Below are positions 57,836 through 64,000 of a stretch of DNA of 64,000 nt, in pieces (position 1 is the first letter of the stretch; each line of letters starts with the position of its first letter). A model generated the notes under the pieces. That model did not search any database. It had not been told where the DNA came from and saw only the letters and a list, made by a program, of their open reading frames with translations. A program made the position numbers and the translations under genes. The stretch covers positions 806,001-870,000 of the forward strand of contig NZ_CP006269.1 of the NCBI RefSeq assembly GCF_000737535.1. The letters run 5' to 3'. The stretch is from Synechococcus sp. KORDI-100 (GTDB taxonomy: Bacteria > Cyanobacteriota > Cyanobacteriia > PCC-6307 > Cyanobiaceae).

Positions 57836-60559
57836 TTGGCGCACACCCTCGTCATCGTTGAAAGCCCCACGAAGGCCCGAACCATCCGCGGCTTCCTGCC
57901 GAAGGGGTTCCAGGTTGAGGCGTCGATGGGTCATGTTCGCGATCTGCCCAACAACGCCAGTGAGATCCCCGCTTCTGCCAAAGGTCAGAAATGGGCGAAT
58001 CTCGGCGTGAACACCGAGGCCGATTTCGAGCCCCTCTATGTAGTCCCGAAGGACAAGAAAAAGATCGTCCGCGAGCTGAAGGACGCCCTCAAGGGAGCCG
58101 AACAGCTGCTGCTCGCCACGGACGAGGACCGCGAAGGGGAGAGCATCAGCTGGCATCTGCTGCAGTTGCTCTCCCCCAAGGTGCCGGTCAAGCGGATGGT
58201 GTTTCACGAGATCACCAAGGAGGCGATCGGCAAGGCACTGGATCAGACCCGTGAGCTCGACATGGAGTTGGTGCATGCCCAGGAGACCAGGCGGATTCTG
58301 GATCGTCTCGTGGGGTACACCCTCTCGCCGCTGCTGTGGAAAAAGGTGGCCTGGGGGCTGTCGGCTGGTCGGGTGCAATCGGTTGCCGTTCGACTTCTGG
58401 TTCAGAGGGAACGGTCCAGACGCGCGTTCCGCAGCGGCAGCTACTGGGATCTCAAGGCGCAGCTTGAACTTGCTGGAAGTGGCTTCGAAGCGAAACTTAC
58501 CCACGTGGACGGCCGTCGCATCGCCAGTGGCAGCGATTTCGACGAAAGCACCGGTGGTCTCAAATCAGGCAGTGACGTACGCCTGCTGAGTGAGCAGGAG
58601 GCCCGTGCACTGGCTGAAAAGGTCACCTCCAGTGCCTGGACGGTGGATTCGGTGGAAGAGAAGCCCACGATTCGCAAGCCGGTTCCTCCTTTCACCACCA
58701 GCACTCTCCAGCAGGAGGCCAACCGCAAGCTCCGCCTCTCGGCTCGCGAAACCATGCGTTGTGCGCAGGGTCTCTATGAGCGCGGTTTCATCACCTACAT
58801 GCGCACCGATTCGGTGCATCTCTCCGATCAGGCGATCAGCGCTTCTCGTCGCTGCGTTGAAGACCTCTATGGCAAGGATTACCTCAGCAAGGGGCCGCGG
58901 CAGTACAGCACCAAAGCGCGCAATGCCCAGGAGGCCCATGAAGCCATTCGCCCGGCAGGGGAGAGCTTCCGCACGCCGGGGGATACCGGTCTCGACGGCC
59001 GTGATCTCGCGGTGTACGAGCTGATCTGGAAACGCACGGTGGCCAGTCAGATGGCCGAAGCCAGGTTGACGATGCTCTCCGTCGATTTGAGTGCTGCAGG
59101 GGCGGCCTTCCGCGCCAGCGGCAAGCGCATCGACTTCCCGGGATTTTTCCGCGCCTACGTCGAAGGCAGCGACGATCCCGATGCAGCTCTTGAGGGGCAG
59201 GAAGTGCTGCTGCCAACCCTCGCAGTCGGTGATGGGCCGACGCCGAAACAGGTTGAACCGCTTGGGCACCAGACCCAGCCGCCGGCCCGGTTCAGCGAGG
59301 CGTCGCTGGTGAAAATGCTTGAGAAGGAGGGGATCGGCCGTCCATCGACCTATGCCTCCATCATCGGAACGATTGTTGATCGCGGCTATTCCACCCTCCA
59401 GGGCAATGCCCTGACGCCGAGTTTCACGGCCTTTGCGGTGACAGCCCTTCTGGAGGAGCATTTCCCGGATCTCGTCGACACCAGCTTCACCGCTCGGATG
59501 GAGACCACCCTCGATGAGATCTCTCACGGCAAGGTGCAGTGGCTTCCCTACCTCGAGGGTTTCTTCAAGGGCGATGAAGGCCTTGAGAATCAGGTGCAGC
59601 AGAGGGAAGGTGACATTGACCCCGGCGCCTCACGCACGATCGACCTCGAAGGGCTCACAAGCGTTGTCCGTATCGGACGGTTCGGTGCCTACCTGGAAGC
59701 GAAGCGCGTCAGTGATGACGGAGAAGAGGAACTGATCAAGGCCACCCTTCCACGAGAAATCACCCCAGCTGATCTCGATGAAGAGCAAGCTGAGCTGATC
59801 CTGAAGCACAAGGCGGATGGTCCGGAAGCTCTGGGGGAGGATCCCGAGACCGGGGATCTGATCTATCTGCTGTTCGGTCAGTACGGCCACTATGTCCAGC
59901 GTGGCCAGGTCAGTGATGAGAATCCAAAGCCGAAGCGGGCATCCCTGCCCAAGGGTTCCAAGCCGGAGGATCTGAGTCTTGACGATGCCCTCGGCCTTCT
60001 GAGGCTCCCCCGCCTCCTCGGTGACCATCCCGATGGTGGGCGCGTGCAGGCCGGACTGGGACGTTTCGGTCCCTATGTGGTCTGGGACAAGGGCAAGGGG
60101 GACAAGGACTATCGCTCTCTGAAAGGAGAGGATGATGTGCTGGCCATCGGTCTCAGCCGAGCCCTCGAGCTGCTGGCCATGCCGAAGCGCGGGCGGGGTG
60201 GTCGAACGGCCCTCAAAGATCTCGGAAAGCCTGAGGGCAGTGGGGAAACCATCCAGGTCTATGACGGGCCTTACGGGCTTTATGTGAAGCAGGGCAAGGT
60301 CAATGCCTCCCTTCCCGAGGGCAAGACGGCCGATGACATCAGCCTCGAGGAGGCCGTAGAACTGCTCGGTGCCAAGGCGGCCTCGAAAAAAGGCAGCACC
60401 CGTAAAGCCGCATCGACCACGAAGAAGTCAGCAGGACGCAAGCCTGCGGCCAAAAAAGGGGCTGAGCCGCAGCCCAAAACCCGCAAGCTTCCAGGGACGA
60501 CGAGAACCGGGAAGCCCAGGGCTGGCGCGGTGAGGGTGATCAGGCCGGCCGACAACTGA
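57836..60559 (+). CDS. topA: DNA topoisomerase I
   Basis: 907 residues from TTG 57836, where the family begins ([20 protein letters not shown]); ATGs at 57791 and 57767 would add 15 or 23 residues. Toprim motif with [14 protein letters not shown]. The active-site Tyr lies in [20 protein letters not shown]. Four C-terminal topoisomerase repeats with FGPYV, FGAYL and YGLYV modules follow, then a Lys/Arg-rich tail. It relaxes negative supercoils. A ribosome site near 57822 supports the TTG. Confidence 0.96.
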   Translation: MAHTLVIVESPTKARTIRGFLPKGFQVEASMGHVRDLPNNASEIPASAKGQKWANLGVNTEADFEPLYVVPKDKKKIVRELKDALKGAEQLLLATDEDREGESISWHLLQLLSPKVPVKRMVFHEITKEAIGKALDQTRELDMELVHAQETRRILDRLVGYTLSPLLWKKVAWGLSAGRVQSVAVRLLVQRERSRRAFRSGSYWDLKAQLELAGSGFEAKLTHVDGRRIASGSDFDESTGGLKSGSDVRLLSEQEARALAEKVTSSAWTVDSVEEKPTIRKPVPPFTTSTLQQEANRKLRLSARETMRCAQGLYERGFITYMRTDSVHLSDQAISASRRCVEDLYGKDYLSKGPRQYSTKARNAQEAHEAIRPAGESFRTPGDTGLDGRDLAVYELIWKRTVASQMAEARLTMLSVDLSAAGAAFRASGKRIDFPGFFRAYVEGSDDPDAALEGQEVLLPTLAVGDGPTPKQVEPLGHQTQPPARFSEASLVKMLEKEGIGRPSTYASIIGTIVDRGYSTLQGNALTPSFTAFAVTALLEEHFPDLVDTSFTARMETTLDEISHGKVQWLPYLEGFFKGDEGLENQVQQREGDIDPGASRTIDLEGLTSVVRIGRFGAYLEAKRVSDDGEEELIKATLPREITPADLDEEQAELILKHKADGPEALGEDPETGDLIYLLFGQYGHYVQRGQVSDENPKPKRASLPKGSKPEDLSLDDALGLLRLPRLLGDHPDGGRVQAGLGRFGPYVVWDKGKGDKDYRSLKGEDDVLAIGLSRALELLAMPKRGRGGRTALKDLGKPEGSGETIQVYDGPYGLYVKQGKVNASLPEGKTADDISLEEAVELLGAKAASKKGSTRKAASTTKKSAGRKPAAKKGAEPQPKTRKLPGTTRTGKPRAGAVRVIRPADN

Positions 60560-61137
60560 TGCGGAACCTGCTGCGGCTGATCCTGCCGCTGCTGATGGTG
60601 CAGGGATGTGCCGGCAATCCGGTGGCTCAGCAACTGGAGCGCAGCTTCGATCAGCCTGCTGAGAGAGCTCCAAGCCCAGCGGCAGCCACCGCGCCGAAGG
60701 GCAGGTCCCAACCGCGGCAGTCAGGCTCGGATTCAGCCGACCTCAGGATGGAGACCCAGCCTCCTGCCGCGTCCGATTCAGATCGGGACAAGACAGGGGA
60801 ATCCAAATCAGAACCGTCATCGAAAGCGGACTCCGATCCTTCCTCTTCTGCCGGTGCCCCAAACGGGAAAGCCGTTACTCAGGAGGATCGTTCCGATGCC
60901 CCCAGGCCCGAGGATGATGAGGCTGGTGACATCACCAGCAAAGACAGCACTCCGGAGCCACAGAAGGCCGGGACATTGCCACCCTCAGATCTGCCGAAGG
61001 AGCCTTATCGAATCACCATTCGCTTGTCCGAGGCTGATCCTGCCTCGCCCGCCGAGGCGGTGACCCGCGCTCTGAGAGAAGCGGGCGTTCCCTTCGCCGT
61101 CGAGCAGATCGAGCAGATCGAGCGGAACAAGCCATGA
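60559..61137 (+). CDS. Lipoprotein of low complexity
   Basis: 192 residues. The start [20 protein letters not shown] is a signal peptide with the lipobox LMVQGC. A Ser/Pro/Asp-rich disordered middle (about 35-140) leads to a short structured end, YRITIRLSEADPASPAEAVT then RALREAGVPFAVEQIEQIER. The ATG overlaps the topA stop (TGATG), and its own stop overlaps the next gene. Probably an outer-membrane-associated linker protein; function unknown. Confidence 0.78.
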   Translation: MRNLLRLILPLLMVQGCAGNPVAQQLERSFDQPAERAPSPAAATAPKGRSQPRQSGSDSADLRMETQPPAASDSDRDKTGESKSEPSSKADSDPSSSAGAPNGKAVTQEDRSDAPRPEDDEAGDITSKDSTPEPQKAGTLPPSDLPKEPYRITIRLSEADPASPAEAVTRALREAGVPFAVEQIEQIERNKP

Positions 61138-61787
61138 ACCATGAGCCAGCTCCCCTCAGTCGGCAGCAGGCTCTGCGGCTTGTGGAGGGTGCTTATCTCG
61201 CCGCCACCACCGGTCTGATCTGGTTGGCGCTCTACTACCTGCCGGTTGGCGGGGCCCTGTTCCGCCTGTCCCTTCCCTTGCCGCTGGCCCTGCTCCAACT
61301 CCGGCGCGGCGGCCGTGCGGGTGCGGAGGGCCTGCTGCTCGCTGTGCTGCTGCTGACAGCGCTGATGGGTCCGGTTCGAGGCCCGCTCCTGCTGTTCCCC
61401 TATGGATTGCTGTCGTTGTGGTTGGGCTGGAGTTGGATCCAGAAGTTCAGTTGGTGGATCAGCTGGGGGGTCGGAATTGTTCTGGGCACGTTCGGTTTCC
61501 TCGTCCGACTCGTGGTGCTTTCGTTACTGGTGGGTGAAAACCTCTGGGTGCTGATCACCCGAGCCGGGGCCGGACTGCTCGATCGCCTCGTCTCCCTGCT
61601 CAATCTCCCCCTCTCGCCGGACCTCTTCGAGGTTCAGCTGATGGCTCTGGGGCTGGTGGTTGTGCAGGAAGTCATCTATGTGCTGTCACTCCACGCCCTG
61701 GCGTACTGGATCTTTCCCCGTCTCGGTTCGTCCCTGCCGGAGCCCCCAAGGGTGCTGCAGGGCCTTGTTGCGCTTGATCCACTCTGA
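61134..61787 (+). CDS. DUF2232-like integral membrane protein
   Basis: 217 residues with about six hydrophobic helices. The text LVEGAYLAATTGLIWLALYY, then LPVGGALFRLSLPLPLALLQ and the FPYGLLSLWLGWSW stretch match DUF2232, widespread in cyanobacteria and Firmicutes. Function unknown. It overlaps both neighbours by a few bases, forming a four-gene unit with topA, the lipoprotein and the CobT-like gene. Confidence 0.83.
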   Translation: MNHEPAPLSRQQALRLVEGAYLAATTGLIWLALYYLPVGGALFRLSLPLPLALLQLRRGGRAGAEGLLLAVLLLTALMGPVRGPLLLFPYGLLSLWLGWSWIQKFSWWISWGVGIVLGTFGFLVRLVVLSLLVGENLWVLITRAGAGLLDRLVSLLNLPLSPDLFEVQLMALGLVVVQEVIYVLSLHALAYWIFPRLGSSLPEPPRVLQGLVALDPL

Positions 61788-62958
61788 TCCCATCGACCTC
61801 CCCGAGGGATGCCAGTGGGTAGGACGACCAGCGGAAACGTCTGAACTCGCCGCATGGCTGAAGCCCTGGCAGCAGCCTGGATTCACGTCTGATCTGCTGG
61901 TGCTTCTGGCTGGTACGCGTACAGCGGAACGGCAGGGAATCTCGGCCGCCGGGGCGACGACATCATCCCGGCGCTTGACGGCACTGGCCGATGCGGAACT
62001 TCTGCTGCGGGGGCCAGAGGCCAGACGTCGCTGGGCTTTGCCGCCTCTTCCGGCCGGAGTCTCCCCCGCGCTTCTCAGTCGCGTGGCCGTGGAGTGCCTC
62101 CGGCTGAACCCTCGGCTGGTCGCCCTCGGCCTTCCCCACGAACCAGACTTCCCGCACCTGCGCCTGGAATCGATCAGCCAGGGCCCGGCGGCCTGTCTTT
62201 CCGGAGGCCAGGCGATGGCTCCGTCCCGTGTGGAAAGGCTCTGGAGCCAGGGGGAACAGCTTGGACGAGGACTGCGCCGTCCTCTGGTGCTGGCCGAGTG
62301 TGTTCCAGGGGGCACGACAACGGCGTTGGCGGTCCTCACCGCCCTGGGGCTGCAGGTTGGCGAGCTCGTCAGCGGCAGTGCCAGGCAACCGCCACAGGCT
62401 CTCAAGCAGCAACTGGTGGAGGCCGGACTGCGCCAGGCTCAGCTGCCGCCGGATCCATCAGCACGTGCCGTGCTGGCTGCCGTTGGCGATCCCTTTCAAG
62501 CCGTGGCGGCAGGCCTGCTGTGCGGGGCTGCCGAGGCGGACCAGCCCGTTCTCCTCGGCGGGGGAAGTCAGATGGTTGCTGTGCTCACCCTGGCGCTCAG
62601 CGCGCTGCCGTTGCTGCTTCGCCAGCGCCTGTCGCAGCGGGTCTTGATCGGAACCACCGCCTGGCTGGCTGAAGAGTCGGTTGTTCCGCCCGTGGGCTCC
62701 ATGTTCAGCCGGCTTGTTGCGCTTGCCGGCGACCGTTGTGCCGTGCCCCTGGCGGCCATGGCCAGTGGTGTTCGGTTCAGTCGCAGTCGTCATCAGCAGC
62801 TGAGGGACTTTGAGCGGGGATATGTGAAGGAGGGGGTGGGCGCCGGGGCCTTGCTGCTGCTGGCCCAATTGCAGGGGTTTTCAACAGACCAGCTGCAGCA
62901 GAGCTGTGATCGCGCGATGGATCGCCTGCTGAACGCACCCGTAGGGTCTGGGGCATGA
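61774..62958 (+). CDS. TIGR00303 / CobT-like phosphoribosyltransferase family protein
   Basis: 394 residues from TTG 61774 (two more TTG codons lie just before). Glycine-rich motifs, RRPLVLAECVPGGTTTALAV, DPFQAVAAGLLCGAAEADQP, VLLGGGSQMVAVLTLALSAL and VPPVGSMFSRLVALAGDRCA, match the TIGR00303 branch related to nicotinate-nucleotide:dimethylbenzimidazole phosphoribosyltransferase. Marine cyanobacteria make pseudocobalamin, so substrate use may differ from CobT; that is an inference. Overlaps both neighbours. Confidence 0.85.
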   Translation: MIHSDPIDLPEGCQWVGRPAETSELAAWLKPWQQPGFTSDLLVLLAGTRTAERQGISAAGATTSSRRLTALADAELLLRGPEARRRWALPPLPAGVSPALLSRVAVECLRLNPRLVALGLPHEPDFPHLRLESISQGPAACLSGGQAMAPSRVERLWSQGEQLGRGLRRPLVLAECVPGGTTTALAVLTALGLQVGELVSGSARQPPQALKQQLVEAGLRQAQLPPDPSARAVLAAVGDPFQAVAAGLLCGAAEADQPVLLGGGSQMVAVLTLALSALPLLLRQRLSQRVLIGTTAWLAEESVVPPVGSMFSRLVALAGDRCAVPLAAMASGVRFSRSRHQQLRDFERGYVKEGVGAGALLLLAQLQGFSTDQLQQSCDRAMDRLLNAPVGSGA

Positions 62959-63965
62959 GCGGAGCCATGCCTCTCAGCCGCCGTCATCTACTTCTGCACT
63001 TCGGAGGAGCAGCAGGCCTGGCTTTGCTGGCAGGCTGCCGCCAGGGAATGGCACCGCCGAAGCTGCTGGCTGCGCCGGAGACGGTGCCGGGTCGCTGGCA
63101 AAAAGCACTGCCGTCTCCCTGGCAGTTTCTGCCGCTAGAGCCGGAGGACTCGATCACGCCTCTGGAGAAGGCTGAGCAGGATTCCGTGGATCTGATCGCC
63201 TTGACGGATGGATGGCTGTCCAGCCTTCCGCAGGATCGGCTGCAGCCGGTTCAGGCGGCAGCTCTGCAGTCCCAGCTGGATCAGATCGCTGCTCGTTTTT
63301 TGCAGCTGCAGGGCGCTGCCAGGGCAGCACAACTTCTGCCCGTCGGCGTCAGTCCCTGGGTGATGCTGTTCCGGGGGAGTGATTCCTGGAACTCCGCCTC
63401 CGTCGACAGCTGGGATGTCTTGCTGGACAGGGCTCTGACCGGCCATGTGGTGTTGCCTCGGAGTCCGCGGCTTGTGATCGAGCTCGCCGATCGCATTGAG
63501 GCACCGGATGCGTTGGAGAGGTTGCGGCGTCAAGTTCTCACCTATGACGATCGTCAGGGCATCAACTGGCTGCTCAAGGACCAGGCCCGGGTTCTGGTCA
63601 CGCCCCTCCAGCGCTGCATGAGATTGCTGCGCCGTGATCCGCGTTTGAGCGCTGTTCTTCCCACTCAGGGTGCTCCTCTGCACTGGACGCTGCTCATGCG
63701 TCCCGCCGAAACCCGTGAACCGTTGCCCCAGGCCTGGGTGGAGACGGCCTGGAGCCTGCCGATGCTCGGTCGCCTGGTCGGCTCCGGCTGGCGTCCGCCA
63801 CTGAAGTCATTGGATGTCCCTCAGTTGCGATCAGGTCTCCCGACCCGCTGGCGGGACCTGCTGCTGCCACCGATGGAGGTCTGGTCCCGTTGCTGGTCTC
63901 TGCCGCCATTGACGCAACAGCAGCGCACCTCCCTCAGCCGGCGTTGGCAGGCGTCAGCTCCGTAG
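62955..63965 (+). CDS. Tat-signal lipoprotein resembling a periplasmic binding protein
   Basis: 336 residues. SRRHLLLHFGGAAGLALLAGC combines a twin-arginine signal with a lipobox Cys near residue 28, so the protein should be folded before export and lipid-anchored. The mature part has two alpha/beta halves reminiscent of spermidine/putrescine-binding (PotD-type) proteins, e.g. VDLIALTDGWLSSLPQDRLQ and VGVSPWVMLFRGSDSW. No ABC permease is adjacent, so uptake is unproven. It is last in the overlapping series. Confidence 0.75.
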   Translation: MSGAMPLSRRHLLLHFGGAAGLALLAGCRQGMAPPKLLAAPETVPGRWQKALPSPWQFLPLEPEDSITPLEKAEQDSVDLIALTDGWLSSLPQDRLQPVQAAALQSQLDQIAARFLQLQGAARAAQLLPVGVSPWVMLFRGSDSWNSASVDSWDVLLDRALTGHVVLPRSPRLVIELADRIEAPDALERLRRQVLTYDDRQGINWLLKDQARVLVTPLQRCMRLLRRDPRLSAVLPTQGAPLHWTLLMRPAETREPLPQAWVETAWSLPMLGRLVGSGWRPPLKSLDVPQLRSGLPTRWRDLLLPPMEVWSRCWSLPPLTQQQRTSLSRRWQASAP

Positions 63966-64000
63966 CTTCAGCCCCACAAGCGACGGCGGGGTGCAGCTTT

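Noticed and set aside
58565-59527. 320-codon minus-strand frame inside topA
   Set aside because: Antisense shadow of topA, no motifs.
1-64000. CRISPR array, IS element or rRNA operon
   Set aside because: No regular 25-40 bp repeat-spacer pattern, transposase or rRNA sequence was seen; the dispersed element has no attached transposase in this window.

Overview
The window is chromosome from a marine picocyanobacterium, most probably a cluster 5 Synechococcus. It opens inside psbA (photosystem II D1, with the Glu130 that marks the high-light form). It also carries ndhB, a VIPP1/PspA homologue, a Ycf46-type ATPase, DUF1651 and DUF3750 proteins, a Nif11-type prochlorosin leader and many proteins under 70 residues, all typical of marine Synechococcus/Prochlorococcus. 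The core genes look GC-rich; several accessory genes look clearly AT-richer.

Region 1 (1-5.9 kb): psbA with a strong terminator, a carboxymuconolactone-decarboxylase-like protein, a Pmp3-like membrane protein, a tight prohibitin/DUF389 pair on the minus strand, two small ORFs, and a serralysin-like M10 metalloprotease.

Region 2 (5.9-28.3 kb) is accessory. It holds about twenty candidate micro-proteins, many below 60 residues. Ordinary small families are scattered among them: cupin, VOC, DUF1330, DUF3598, ABM monooxygenase, DUF3750, DUF1651, OsmC and a type IV pilin-like protein. There are secreted or membrane proteins of unknown function and an unusual number of broken genes. At least five small genes are open apart from internal TGA or TAG codons, and several more need a frameshift. 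The most recognisable wreck is a Nif11-leader lanthipeptide (prochlorosin, ProcA-like) precursor at 23.6 kb. A dispersed element of roughly 75 bp (terminator hairpin plus conserved tail) recurs at 17.9, 19.9, 20.5, 21.1, 21.9, 25.6 and 28.3 kb. The region ends at tRNA-Arg(UCU), which suggests a genomic island.

Region 3 (28.4-64 kb) is compact core genome with operons joined by 4-bp ATGA overlaps. It has rsmI, cysQ, pnp, rpsN, rseP and serS. A minus-strand run, read in transcription order from high to low coordinates, is rpmH, rnpA, a PH-domain protein, yidC, yceD, ycf46. Then come aroH and sppA, a DMT transporter, two glycosyltransferases, a sulfotransferase and a DciA-like protein. These are followed by VIPP1, thioredoxin, an aminotransferase, birA, an M23 peptidase, a PAS/histidine kinase/two-regulator cluster, an ABC ATPase, ndhB and topA. 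A lipoprotein, a DUF2232 protein, a CobT-like protein and a Tat-signal lipoprotein close the window.

Working together: the yidC/rnpA/rpmH cluster couples ribosome and membrane-protein biogenesis. The prohibitin/DUF389 pair, VIPP1 and RseP point to membrane homeostasis. The DMT/GT/GT39/sulfotransferase block suggests surface glycan synthesis. Coordinates of proteins under 60 residues, and all pseudogene reconstructions, come from reading the frames by eye and have not been checked by homology search.
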